Of a stretch of 64,000 bases of DNA, positions 32,440-44,973 are shown in pieces. The notes beneath the pieces were generated by a model. That model saw nothing but the letters and a program-made list of their open reading frames with translations. It had not been told where the DNA came from and ran no database searches. How positions within the stretch are numbered: the stretch's first letter is position 1; each line of letters starts with the position of its first letter. Source of the stretch: Microcyclospora pomicola. Taxonomy: Eukaryota; Ascomycota; Dothideomycetes; Capnodiales. The stretch lies in contig NHNY01000014.1 of NCBI GenBank assembly GCA_002786065.1, positions 372,001-436,000 of the forward strand, in the 5' to 3' direction. Both the position numbers and the translations under genes were made by a program.

Positions 32440-35400
32440 ATGGCCCGCCTTGGGCGATTGGGTTTCCTGGGGCTTGCAGTCGTGTTCCATCTGGTGTACT
32501 TATACTCCATCTTCGACATCTACTTTGTGAGCCCGATCGTGAGTGGAATGCGCGCTTACAGCGTGGATGCGCCTCAAGCACCTGCAAAGCGACTGGTGCT
32601 GTATGTTGGTACGCAGCGCTTGCATCACTGCTACACAATATGCTGATACATTTCATTCTGCAGGAGATGGACTTCGTGCCGACAAAGCATTCCAGTTCTT
32701 TCCCGATCCCTCCCCTGCCGTCAATGACTCCTCTGCACAAGAGCTCCGGCCAATGGCACCATTTCTTCGATCGCGAGTGCTGGAACATGGCACATTCGGT
32801 GTCTCGCATACTCGTGTACCCACTGAGTCCAGACCAGGTCACGTAGCATTGATTGCAGGCCTGTATGAGGATGTGTCAGCCGTAACAACGGGATGGAAAC
32901 TCAATCCTGTAAACTTTGATAGCGTATTTAACAGGAGTAGGCACACATGGAGCTGGGGCAGCCCTGACATCTTGCCAATGTTCTCAACTGGTGCGGTACC
33001 AGGAAGGGTCGACGATGCTACCTACGGCGCCGAATTCGAAGACTTTAGCAAGGATGCGACAGAGTTGGATTATTGGGTGTTCGACAGGGTCAAGCAGTTA
33101 TTCAAGGACGCTGAGACGGATCCAGTACTAAATGAGCAACTACGACAAGACAAGCTTGTGTTCTTCCTGCATTTGCTTGGGCTGGATACCACAGGCCATG
33201 CTTACAGACCATACTCTCGAGAGTACTTGCACAACATTAAGATCGTTGATCAGGGTGTCAAGGAGGTCACCAAAGTCATCGATGACTTTTATGGGGACGA
33301 TGAGACTGCCTACGTCTTTACTGCGGACCATGGAATGAGTGATTGGGGAAGTCATGGAGACGGACACCCGGACAATACACGAACTCCACTGATTGCTTGG
33401 GGCTCAGGAGTGGCAAAACCGGTGACTGTTCCTTCTGGGAAAGCCCCAGGACATGAGGATGGTTTCTCTCATGACTGGCAACTGGACCACATCCAGCGCA
33501 ATGATGTGGCACAGGCGGACGTAGCAACCTTGATGGCCTACCTTGCTGGTCTGGAATATCCCGTCAACTCAGTGGGCGAATTGCCCTTGCCCTTCTTGGC
33601 CGGAGATGTCGAGGCTAAAGCTAAAGGTCTGTTGGCCAATGCCCAAGAGATCCTTGAGATGTACCGGGTCAAACAGGAAGAAAAGAAGGCCACGGTGCTG
33701 CAGTACAAATCATATCCTGGTTTCGCGAACGTTGGCCACACCGTTGAAGACAGATTTGCAGCAATCGAAAACATGATGCACACTGAGCAATACGAGCAAG
33801 TGATCCAGGCGTCAGACGCCTTGATCAAGCAGGGTCTGCAGGGTCTGCGCTACCTTCAGACATACAATTGGTTCTTCTTACGGACCCTTGTGACTGCAGG
33901 ATACACCGGATGGATCGTGTTTGCCTTCACTACTGCGATCGATACATACATGCTGGACGGCAAGATTGACGCATCAAGGACGCCTGCCAGCATTGCCGCC
34001 TTCTCCGCATTGCTTGTCGCCCTTTTCAGCTTCTTGTATGTTCAATCTTCGCCGATCACATACTACGCTTACGCTATCTTCCCTGTCATGTTCTGGGAAG
34101 AGGTCTTCATTCGCCGTAGTGCTTTGCTCGAAGGTCAAAGAAGGTTGTTCAAGCAATTTTCACGAAAAGACAGCTCGAAATTCGTCTTCACCGCCTTGAC
34201 ATACGTCGGCATTCTCGAGGTCATGGTAAGTCGCTTATTCTAGATCGGCGGTAAAATCCTGAAGCTGACTCGCATGTTCTAGGTTCAAAGCTATTATCAT
34301 CGGCAGATATACACCATTTGCTACGTCCTAGCAGCCGCTTGGCCGATCCTTTACGGTTCGCAGTTCGTACAAGCAAACGCACTGCTCTGCGCTACCTGGG
34401 CGCTTGCATGTTTGGCGATGAGCTCTTTTACATTGCTTCCTGCGAACAAGATCGAAAGCCCAAGTCTCATGTAAGTCGCTATCTTTGTGTCGGTCGAGTA
34501 TCTGTATAGCGGTCCACTGATATTATTACAGTCTTCTCGGCGGAATACTCATTCTTATACTAGGTGTGCTGTATATCACATTCGAAAGAAGCTTGCTCGT
34601 ACGAACTGCAGCTACAGAAGATAGCCTAAAAGCTGCGAAACCGGCGGGAGTGTCTAGAGCGATTCTTGGTGTTCAGGTAGGTCTCGTCGCGCTCGCCATA
34701 CTGGTTACGAGGTCCAGCGTGGCATCCTTGCAGGCCAAGCAAGGTTTACCTCTCGGTACGCAGATGGTCGGGTGGATAACATTAAGTAAGCTCTTCTGTT
34801 CTCATGCGGCAGTTTTGCAGCTTGCTAACTCATGGCTAGTTGCATCCTTGACCGTGCCATTCCTGCATGCCTTACAACCTCGGGACCATTACCTTCATCG
34901 GCTGGCCGTGATATTTCTGGCGTTCGGACCGATGTTCATCATCCTGACCATCTCGTACGAAGGTCTGTTCTACTTGGCCATCGCGACTACTCTGGTCTCT
35001 TGGGTTCGTCTGGAACACCGCATACAGCAACACAATTCCCGCTACCAGCCGTCGACAACAACGACGACAGATGTGACTACTCCGCTCGTACCAGCCCTAG
35101 CAGCTGCGAGACAACGGGAGACGGCACTAGAGAAGGGCGACTATCGTGCTCTCACTCTTTCCGACGCACGCATTTGCCTTTTCTTTCTTTTCCTGCTTCA
35201 GTCTGCTTTCTTCTCTACGGGAAACATTGCCTCGGTTTCGTCCTTCTCCCTCGATGCCGTCTATCGCCTGATCCCGGTCTTCGATCCTTTCTCCCAAGGA
35301 GCACTACTTCTTCTCAAGCTTCTTGCGCCTTTCGCCCTCGTCTCAGCGAATCTTGGTATACTTACAAGGCGCTTACAACTAAGGGGCGGCAGTCTTTTCG

Positions 35401-35708
35401 CTGTTGTGATGGGCATTGGCGACTACCTTACCTTGAGGTTCTTCTGGGAGGTCAGGGACGAAGGCTCATGGCTCGATATTGGAGAGAGTATAAGCATGTT
35501 CGTCATCGCTAGTCTGCTCTGCGTGTTCGTCGCCGGACTTGAGGCGTTGAGCGAGGTGTTCATCAAAGGGGTGGCTTTCACGGAGGACGACGACCAAGTC
35601 GCAAAACTCAAGACAGCGCAAGAGAGCAATGTAAAAGCGACATTGAACGGTAATGCCGAAGCCAGTGGCAAGGCTGCTGGGGTTGGTGCTAGCTCTGGCC
35701 CTACCTAG
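32440..35708 (+). CDS. mcd4: GPI ethanolamine phosphate transferase 1 (Mcd4/PIG-N)
   Basis: Five exons: 32440-32608, 32664-34225, 34283-34470, 34532-34785 and 34840-35708, about 1013 residues. Mcd4 adds phosphoethanolamine to the first mannose of the GPI anchor in the ER membrane. An N-terminal membrane segment is followed by the lumenal alkaline-phosphatase-like domain: [20 protein letters not shown] (with the active-site Thr), [15 protein letters not shown], and [23 protein letters not shown] giving the metal-binding Asp and His. The second half has many hydrophobic membrane helices (PIG-N domain). The fourth intron (34786-34839, 54 nt) has a GTAAGC donor, CTAAC branch and CTAG acceptor but is a multiple of three without stops, so retention would insert 18 residues. 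Confidence 0.93.
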
Positions 35709-36248
35709 ACCTCAGCTGTCAGATGTATGTATAGATTCCACCTGTCTACAATATTCTGCTCGCGGGCACTACAAAAGCATTCTTCGAGACTCAATGGCAT
35801 TGAATGCGAGCGTCAAGAGTCTGTCCTGCTTTCTATTACCATATGAACGTGAAAGACGGTGCAGGATATGTACGATTGTACCTTAAGTATCATTGGGCTG
35901 AAAGCTGGAGTCTTCCTGATTGTTGATTTTTGTGCCTGAGGCATACATGCATCAACCTGAAGCCACATCCCACCAGCATCACTGGGTGCTGAAGCTCTAG
36001 TGAGCATGAGCTACACACCTCTTCTATAGTTCAGGCTCGATCCAATCCCTAACACCAAGCTCTTCGAGAACACCGCATCGTATGCTGAGTACTGACGCTC
36101 CGTACTAGCACTTCACTTTAGGGATCCGACCTCGAGCGCACAGCGAACAGGCCATCGGACTCCATTGAGGCATACCTAGGACGTAAGAGAGGATTAACAG
36201 CTCAGCACAATCCGGCAGACCTTAAGAAGGTATACATCGCCACACAAC
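35709..36248. other. Intergenic between Mcd4 and V-ATPase subunit F
   Basis: 540 nt with the 3' region of Mcd4 and the promoter of the following gene on the same strand. Nothing else seen. Confidence 0.5.
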
Positions 36249-37211
36249 ATGGCTTTGGACAAGGCACAGTACAAGGATCGCGAGTTCCTGGCGGTCATTG
36301 GCGATGAGGTATAGCTCTCTGTTGGGCGTGGTTGGGCCCCAACGATGGTGTACGCGGATGTCAAGGTGGACCGAAGCGCATGCTTTACAGTTGCTTGACG
36401 AGGATACACGGACACTGACTGGTGCATGGCAACAGGACTCCGTCACAGGGATCTTGCTTGCTGGTGTCGGGGTAAGTGATTCATCTTTCCTGAAAGTTTG
36501 AAGCATTGAAAGGGCACGTTTGAATGAGGCGGGGTGTTGGGGTGCTTAGAGCGCCTAAGACCTTAATGGCAAAGCAATAAAGGTCCTTGGAGTGGCAAGA
36601 AGACTCGGAAGAAGGAGAATCTCAAGAGCAGCGCAGAGCCTTCTACCTTGCACTGGCCGATCAGGAACATACGATGCGGTCAGGAAGCATAAAGACCAAC
36701 GTCTGAAGCTTGACCAATCACACCAAGAAGCATGAGGTGGCATGCAATGATCGGGATGGGAAGGAAGAGGAACTTGCTGACCACCACCTATATAGCACGT
36801 AACAGATCCTCCGGATTCTCAAAAGAACTACCTTGTCGTAGACGCGAAGACCGAAGATTCTACCATCGAAGGCGCATTCGATCAATTCACCAAACAACGG
36901 AAAGATATCGCCATCCTGCTTATCAACCAACATGTAAGTTGTCCCGGGACGTGACACTACACTACAGCAGGGTTTCATATCGTGCGCGAGCGCATGTACA
37001 GGTTGGAGATTGAACTGGCGTCTTATCATGGAGAAGCAAAGTCTCGTACTAACAGCTCCATCTGCTGTAGATCGCCGACAGGATACGGGGTCAGGTTGAT
37101 GCGTACAGCGCAGCTTTTCCCAGTGTGCTGGAGATTCCCAGTAAAGATCATCCTTACGATCCCGAAAAGGACAGTGTGATGAAGCGGGTGAAGAAGCTGT
37201 TCGGGGAGTAG
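36249..37211 (+). CDS. vma7: V-type proton ATPase subunit F
   Basis: Four small exons: 36249-36308, 36436-36471, 36796-36933 and 37071-37211, 124 residues. The introns (127, 324 and 137 nt) add up to more than the coding sequence. All fall between codons. The joined protein reads as the F subunit from end to end: [16 protein letters not shown], then [16 protein letters not shown], then [17 protein letters not shown] near the C terminus. Subunit F is part of the central rotor stalk of the V1 sector and couples ATP hydrolysis to proton pumping into vacuoles and other acidic organelles. The 36-nt second exon is supported by this continuity. Confidence 0.93.
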
Positions 37212-37540
37212 GTTTTGAGAAGGCCAGTCTCATGGAAAGTGCTAGCGATCTGGGGTTGGCATTGTAGATACAATCATGCATTGAACGATCGGGAACCGCC
37301 ACATGCGCTCATAGACGAATCTGGCATAGAATTTTCATCATATCGGGACCATATGACTACGTTACGAGTTCAGTAGGGGAAACATGACACGAGACATATC
37401 GACTTCGTCATGCAATGAGACACACAATTACATACATCAAAACATTAGCATAGTCTCGTTCTAGACGCTAGGACCACTCCTAACACCCAACAGTGACATC
37501 TTTACTGATTACCACAGCCCGCGGCCTCGGCTTGAAAACC
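37212..37540. other. Intergenic between convergent genes
   Basis: 329 nt where the subunit F and NPC2-like genes end facing each other. Nothing else seen. Confidence 0.5.
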
Positions 37541-38185
37541 CTAGGACTCTGAGTCCAGTCCAAGTATTGACATAACACCACCCCGGTGGAACTCCACCGT
37601 CGCGGTTAAGCATGTAACCTTCTTGTTGTCCTCGGTTATGATGTCTGCGATCACAGTGTATTTGCCTGGAGGAATCTGACTCGGTAGCGAGACTTCCTTC
37701 TTCAACGTTGTCTCTTCGTCTTTGGGCAGTGGGCACTTGAGATCGACCTTGTCCACATTATCGCACAGGTCGACGGTTTGACGAATGATCGTGATCACTC
37801 CGTATTTGACGGTGAGGTGGATCGTCGTACCGGTACCGACCTCTTCCTTTAGTTTGCCCTTGGCAACTATAGTGAGGTTCGAGCCACTATGAAGGAGGAG
37901 AGTCAGCTGCTGTGGTCGGGGTTTGAGTTGAGGCGCTGGGGAAAGCACAACATACGCTGTGGGAGGGTTTGGTGAGAGGTCTACACTGATCAAATCGAGG
38001 ATATCATCCTTAGGATCCGCGCAGTGCACGAGTGGATTCTCGCCAGGAACAGACAGATCCGCGTCAAAGGCGACAAGAGCTGGGGATTGGCTATCGCCGC
38101 CACGGTTGTTGGTGAAGTATGAAGTGGAGCGGGCGGTGACGGTGCAGCCAAGGATAGCCGTGCTGAGAAGGGCCGAGAGCTTCAT
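37541..38185 (-). CDS. npc2: NPC2-like ML-domain lipid transfer protein
   Basis: Two exons on the minus strand, 37956-38185 and 37541-37886, 191 residues. The ATG at 38185 gives a signal peptide of about 20 residues (LSALLSTAILGCTVTA). The ML fold is seen in DILDLISVDLSPNPPTAGSNLTI, in the DLC...CPL segment with paired cysteines, and in PPGKYTVIADIITEDNKKVTCL. Fungal members are vacuolar or secreted proteins that move sterols or phosphatidylglycerol/phosphatidylinositol. The 69-nt intron (37887-37955) has GTATGT, CTGAC and ATAG, and removing it restores the family sequence NPPTAGSNLT; it is a multiple of three with no stop, so a naive reading would keep 23 false residues. Confidence 0.9.
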   Translation of the reverse strand: MKLSALLSTAILGCTVTARSTSYFTNNRGGDSQSPALVAFDADLSVPGENPLVHCADPKDDILDLISVDLSPNPPTAYVVLSPAPQLKPRPQQLTLLLHSGSNLTIVAKGKLKEEVGTGTTIHLTVKYGVITIIRQTVDLCDNVDKVDLKCPLPKDEETTLKKEVSLPSQIPPGKYTVIADIITEDNKKVTCLTATVEFHRGGVMSILGLDSES

Positions 38186-38688
38186 GATTGACGACAACTG
38201 TAGAATGAACTATTTCTGAAACACTCTGCTGGTCTTGGAGGTGTTCAAACGACGTGGAGGCGAGGAGGAGTGGGTGGTATGTACAGAGTGAAGAGACAGC
38301 AGGACTGAGGAACAGAGGCGGCGGGTAAATGCGTCACTCACATGCACCAACAGATCAGCTCTAACTAACAGCCAAAAAGAGCTAAGTGTATCACGGAGCT
38401 TTCCGCCATCAATGGCTGACACGTGATTCGACATTTCGTAGAGGACAACTTGAAGCTGTAGCTGGCAAGTGGTCAGTATTGGACTGTTTGATAGTGAAGC
38501 ACTTATTAACCACAATCACACTCCAAGATTGAACCCCCGACTACGACGCTGGCCCTTTCAAGGCACTCTTCGCATACCTCCCTATGACCGGATAGACGTC
38601 GAGCCCGCATAGATCGCGAAGCAGCCCCTCTCAACGCAGACCGCACTGGTCCCTAGAGTCGCACAATCGCTAACGGCAATCTGACATA
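38186..38688. other. Shared divergent promoter of NPC2-like and coatomer beta' genes
   Basis: 503 nt between opposed starts. A CACGTG E-box lies at 38420-38425. No TATA box is clear. Confidence 0.45.
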
Positions 38689-41455
38689 ATGAGACTGGAC
38701 GTCAAGGTAATTGCCAGCGCTGTCAAGAACGGGGTCTCGAAGTATTCGCTGATCTGAAGTTTTGAATGTAGAGACAGCTGTTCGCCCGTAGCGAGAGGGT
38801 CAAGGGCATCGACTTTCATCCCACCGAGCCATGGGTAGATATCGCCCCAAGAATGCAGACCTCGCAACGACGCTCACTGACCTGATCAGATCCTCACGAC
38901 GCTTTACAGCGGCCACGTCTATATCTGGTCATACGAGACGCAATCCATCATCAAGACTTTCGAGCTCACCGATGTCCCGGTTCGCGCTGGCCGCTTCGTG
39001 GCCCGGAAAAACTGGATCGTATGTGGTAGTGACGACTTCCAGCTCCGAGTCTACAATTACAACACAAATGAGAAGATCACTGCATTCGAGGCGCATCCGG
39101 ACTACATTCGTGCCATCGTTGTGCACCCCACACAGCCTTTCGTGCTGACCGCCAGTGACGATATGACGATCAAGCTTTGGGACTGGGAGCGAGGATGGAA
39201 GTGTGTGCAGATATTTGAGGGACACAGCCATTATGTCATGGGCCTGGCCATTAACCCAAAAGACACCAACACATTCGCGAGCGCGTGTTTAGACCGAACG
39301 GTGAAGATCTGGAGTTTGGGTAGCAGCACAGCGAACTTCACGCTTGAGGCACATGACACCAAAGGCGTCAATCACGTCGACTACTACCCGCAGAGTGACA
39401 AACCATATCTCCTCACCACTTCAGACGATCGAACAGTCAAGATCTGGGATTACACCACAAAAGCATTAATTGCGACTCTCGAAGGACATGCATCGAATGT
39501 TTCCTTTGCCTGTTACCACCCAGAACTTCCTGTCATCATTTCCGGATCTGAAGATGGAACTGTGAAGATATGGCATGCAAACACGTACCGCCTAGAGCAA
39601 TCGTTATCCTATGGTCTGGAAAGGGCGTGGTGTGTTTCGTACCAGCGCGGCAAGCAGGGCATTGCAATGGGCTTCGACGATGGTGCAGTCGTGGTCAAGA
39701 TGGGTCGGGAAGAGCCAGCTGTATCTATGGACGGCTCTGGCAAGATCATCTGGGCGCGCCACTCCGAGATTCTGACATCCGTGATCAAAGCTGGCGACAA
39801 ATCGATTAAAGACGCACAACCTATAACGTTGCCATCAAAGGATCTGGGCAGCACCGAACTGTACCCACAGACTCTCTTGCATAGTCCTAACGGCAGATTC
39901 GTGGCCGTATGCGGAGATGGCGAGTATATCATCTACACCGCACTTGCACTACGAAATCAAGCGTTTGGATCTGCGCTCGACTTCGCATGGGCCAGTAAGG
40001 ACAACGACAAGGATTATGCTATTCGAGAATCACAATACTCCGTCAAAATCTACCGCAATTTCAAGCCAAAGTCTGGAGATGGTGCGGTCAATGTCGGCTA
40101 CACTGCCGATGGCCTCTCCGGCGGTGTCTTGCTCGGTGTGAAGGGACAGGGTGGAATTGGATTCTTCGACTGGGAGACCGGGAAATTAGTTCGACGAATC
40201 GAAGTTGAGCCAAAGAATGTATACTGGTCCGAGTCTGGAGAGCTGGTCTGTTTGGCTTGTGAAGACACATACTACGTGCTCCGGTATTCGAGAGAGCAGT
40301 ATCTGGCTGCCCTCCAGTCTGGCCAAGTGGATGAGGACGGCGTGGAAGAGGCATTCGAGGTGGTTTGCGACATTAACGAAAGGTATGTTGCGTCAAGGAT
40401 CAGGATTTTATACGTCGATTCGCTGACATGCCTGCTACAGTGTACGAACGGGTCAATGGGTCGGCGACTGCTTCGTCTACACCAACAGCACTAACCGCTT
40501 GAACTACCTTGTGGGTGACCAAACCTACACGATTTCGCACTTCGACCAACCGTACTACGTTCTGGGTTACCTCACACGCGATGGAAGAGTATACGTCTGC
40601 GACAAGGATGTACAAGTGACTTCCTTTGCTTTGTCCGTTTCTGTCATCGAATACCAGACGCTTGTCTTGCGAGGTGATTTGGATTCTGCAAGCGAGATGC
40701 TTCCCGATATTCCAGACGATCAAAAGAATAAAATTGCTCGCTTCCTTGAAGGCCAAGGCTATAAGGAGCAAGCATTAGAGGTCGCAACGGATCCAGAACA
40801 TCGATTCGAGCTATCCTTGAGCCTTGGCGAGCTGAAGATTGCGCTGGAACTGGCACGAGACGCTGATGTGGAGCACAAATGGAAGACAGTGGGCGACGCA
40901 GCATTGACCGCATGGGACATTGCACTTGCCGAAGAATGTTTCCGCAATGCGAAGGATCTTGGAAGCCTCCTCCTTGTCTACTCTTCTTCTGGGGACGCCG
41001 ATGGCTTGCGAAGCCTCGCAGAGAAGGCTCAAGCCGCCGGGCAACACAACGTTGCTTTCACATGTTTGTGGCAGACCGGCGACGTGGACGGCTGTTTGGA
41101 CATCCTACTCAACACAGGACGAACCGCAGAGGCTGTACTCTTCACCCAGACCTACAAGCCTTCACGCGCAAAGGAGATTGTAGGCATTTGGAAGCAAAGC
41201 CTTGATAAGGCAGGTAAAGGCAAGGTCAGCCGGCTGCTCGGTGTGCCAGAGGATGACGAAGATATGTTTCCCCAATGGAGTGAATACCTCCGACTGGAGC
41301 AAGATGGTGGCAGTGCTGAAGCGGATCTGATTGATGTCTCTACTACCAACGGTGCTGATGATGCAGGACACGGTCTGCTTGACACATCTGACTCGACTCC
41401 AGCTGAGGACGAGGCTGAGCCTGAGGCGGAGACAGAGGCAGAAGCAGAGGCATAA
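38689..41455 (+). CDS. sec27: Coatomer subunit beta' (COPI coat)
   Basis: Four exons: 38689-38706 (18 nt), 38772-38834 (63 nt), 38890-40382 and 40441-41455, 862 residues. The start [37 protein letters not shown] is the conserved N terminus of beta'-COP, which supports the two tiny first exons. Six or more WD40 repeats follow (for instance DDMTIKLWDW, LDRTVKIWS, DDRTVKIWDY, EDGTVKIWH), then a second propeller and the alpha-solenoid (LRGDLDSASEMLP...HRFELSLSLGELKIALELA). The acidic Glu/Ala-rich tail is usual. Beta'-COP forms the outer cage of COPI vesicles and reads KKxx retrieval signals on ER proteins. Confidence 0.95.
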
Positions 41456-44400
41456 AAGCTTTGAGTTGATGTGAGACTTTGTATGGCGTTTATGGACCAC
41501 CTATGGTCAATGGAAGCACACGCCTTGAAATGGTGATGAAACGCCATGCCACACGATGAAGACAAGTCGGGCAGACAATCATGTCCTGCCACAGCGAGCA
41601 AGTACGAGCGCTGAAAACGAATCTGTCCATTTCGTCCATCTGTTCCTCATCACTCCGTTCATCCCGTGATCACGGTCTTGAGAATACATACCCGAGCCAG
41701 TTATAGCATTTCTTCGTCATACCTGATCATCCATTTCTGCAGGTCGGCGATCAATCCTAAGGTAATCTTCAGTCGGTGGAGTCTCACTGCCCGTTACAAT
41801 GAGTGACGTCGATTTGCACATGTCAATCCTGAGACGGCACGGTATCAATGTAGTCATTATTCGAATGTCATCTAGCATTCTAGCAACAAAAGTCGATTCC
41901 GTGAATCGCATGCGATGTTCCCCTCGCATCAAAACACACCATGCGATCCTGTCTCGCCTCAACGTCATCGTTCTCCAGTACCTTACGATAGACATCGCAT
42001 CCCGGGAGAAAACACAGCGAACTCGACGAGCGATGATCCAGCAGAAACGGAATCAAGAGCCAATGGCATGTTCCCCAGCCACGCCGATCGGGCAGGCAAC
42101 GGCCGAGAAGGAAGTTGGTGCGCTAAGCGCGCCATGATGGGGCTGGCGCGGGCGCATGTGCTTCTTGATCGCCTGGTCACAGTGCTAATTCGCAATCTTC
42201 GAGCGGAGATCCGCTTGGGCGTGGCCGTTGCGTGAGCGTTGGCGGGAAGTCTGGAAGGCTTGTGGTGGTGAGGGGGGCTAGCGTAGGGAAACAGCTTTTT
42301 ATTACGTGGATGGTGATTTGTTAGGTCGGGTCAGGTCAGATCTGGATGGAAGGGTCAAGGCAGTGTAGGTGAGGCGAATGAAACGAAGATGGTTCGCGGC
42401 GAACTATCTCACAGTGTGTGCAGTAGATGGGCACTGGCGTCAGGGGCGGAAGATGAACATGACCGCATCTGAGACTTTGACATGTGAAACTGCGTGTGGT
42501 GCGGGGAGATCTGGAGACATTGGATGGGACGTTTAGGCATCAGGTTTTCTTTTCTTTTTCATGCGGTGTATATTCGTCGTCACATACATCTCTGGGGCGT
42601 GTGATCAGGATATGTGGTATGGAGGGCACGAGTGCTGCGGCCTCCATGCCGGAATAGTAGGTAGGTACTTGTACATTGTCAATCGAGGAGGGCAGATGAT
42701 CTGGATGCGATGCAGCAGGCTCGCCTGCTCGAGCTGGGCAGTCCTGCATGCCGCAGGGAGTTGCTAACTGGCTATGCAGCGGTGTGTTCTAGTCGCCGCG
42801 GGGTCAGGGGGAAAGTAGTTGCTGGCAGGCCACGACGATGGCATGTACTGTACATGTATCTGTGGAGATCCGATGTGCATGCATATGCAGCGGTCCTTCT
42901 GTTTGCATGCGATTTGAATTATGACGACCAGAGTGCGCGCAGCAAGCTGATATTCCTGCCAATGAGATCGTAGATGGTGGTTTAGACGGCCGTAAATGCG
43001 CCAGAATTCCTGATACATGCGGTCTAGATAGGTGCATTTGCCTTAGACGGGCCAGCGTAGGCAGGCTTGTGAGAGCAAGTCCAGACGGTAAGATGAGATG
43101 GCGGTGGTGGCGGCGAGGCGATGCATGTGAGCGCTGGTCGAACAGGACATGGCATTGTTTCAGTGAGAGACAATCGAGTCGAAATGCGATGCGGGGTGAC
43201 TGACGTTATAGTATGATACGGCCGTGAATTGTTCTTACGAGGAGACCAGAAGTCGTCTGATTTGACTGAATGTCGCGATCTATATTCAGTAACTGGAGGA
43301 TACACAGAGACATGACCTTGTATCCTGCAGGCCCTTGTCCTTCTTTGGACGGTGCCTGGCGGAATTCCAGTAGAGTTTCTGTCTCCAGACTCTGGGCTCA
43401 CGCAGGGTTCGGAAGTGTGCATAACGGGCAGAAGGAGTCGCGACCGTGAGCGCAAGATCGAGGAAGAACTCATATGAGAGGAAGGCCGACCAGATGAATA
43501 TTCAGCTTCGGTGCTTATAGCTGGGGACTTGAGCAAATTCCCACATGTCAACGCGACTGTTGGTTGTGACGAAGTTGACCTACGCAGCATTTGAGTACCA
43601 GAGTCGTCAAGCTGGTTCCTCACAGCGAACACATCGTGTCTCTGCGGTCATCACATCATTGTAATTACAGTGTCAACGAGGGCGTCACACCATCGGCAGG
43701 CTTCGGACGCGACCAGACGAATGGTTCGTCTTCCATTTCTTCCATCTCACCTGTGATTCTGTGAAGCAGCTCGCAAGCCAGCGTTACCTCGGCTGAATGG
43801 CGAGCTCTGATGGGTCAACAGCTCCAGCTCCAGGTACAAGACAAGAAGTACTCCAGACCTTCTGTAGCTTGACCGCAGAACTGGGTGTACATGTATAATC
43901 GCTGGCGTCAAATCTAGGCGACGTTTGGAGGCTTATTAACGGAGAACATCGGAAGGACGCACGACCTTGAGCATAATTGTCCTGCCGTTGGCGGCCCTGA
44001 ACCGCACAATGCCCGGCCATTCGAAGGTTCCAAGGGCTGCAGACGGCGTCATCACGACAGGGATGGGTTGATCTCATGGCACATCTGATCGATGCCAAGG
44101 TCAGAGTCGTCTGCCTAATCCGAATGCTTGGAGGGGTTTCAGTCCTGCCAGTAGTGGTCTCCAGAAAAAGGCGCAATTGTAGGCTTAGCGGACGTCGTTC
44201 ATCGTCGTGAAGATGGAGGATTGCCGAGACACAGCCTCTCTTATTCCAATTTAGCCAGGCCCAGTCAGGTAGATGCGTAGATGTAGGGCTGCTGCTAAAG
44301 AGACGGAAGCCGCATGAATATTACATCTAGTCAGCAGTAAATGCGGCCCAAGGATCAACCATACCTCCAGTGGTTTTCCTGGTCGACTTCAGCATCGACA

Positions 44401-44973
44401 TCAACATCGAAAATCACGAATCCATTGACATTGTTCTTGAATTGATCAATCATCACCATTGCGTCGTGAGTGCCGATACCCACAGTCTAGACTGTTGTGT
44501 TTTGAGGCTGAGCGCGTGCTGTTTTCGTGGTTGTACAGGCCCGGGCGAAAATCAGGTGCTCCATCACAAACGCTACCAAAGCGGCTGACCACTTGAACCT
44601 CACCAGTACATCTCACTCCACCTCACCTCACGTCGCCTCGATCTGACCACTCTATTGCTGGTCGCGACACAGATACCTCTCACGCTTCGACCTCACCGTC
44701 GTCATCATATCCATCCCCGCCTGTTCACACCGCCACCGCCGCCACAGGTCTTTCGCCGCTGCCGCCACAGTTCCACTCCACTTTGACCCGACGGACACCC
44801 ACAAACACACATCCGGCGGCTGGTCTGACTGCCTGCTTGTCTTGCATTCATCGCGCATACCACCCAAGGGCTATGCGGGCCACTCCTGCAGACACAGGCA
44901 CGTGAAGCCTCACTTGAGCAACTGATCATTCGAATTCCTGGCTTCTGGACGAGAAGCGTCCAGCGTTCCCGCC
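41456..44973. other. Gene-poor stretch of 3.5 kb upstream of the FarA-like regulator
   Basis: No gene is supported. The longest open frame (minus strand, down to 43024) lacks an ATG at its start and any domain. From about 44590 to 44880 the plus strand is strongly CT/AC-rich, as in long fungal 5' leaders, so part of this stretch is probably promoter and leader of the regulator. Confidence 0.45.

Noticed and set aside
38510-38600. tRNA-like ggttcaatc on the minus strand
   Set aside because: No paired T-arm, anticodon arm or acceptor stem could be drawn.
43024-43632. 202-codon minus-strand frame in the gap before the FarA-like gene
   Set aside because: The frame opens at GTG; no domain, no splice partner and low-complexity Ser/Arg/Pro composition.
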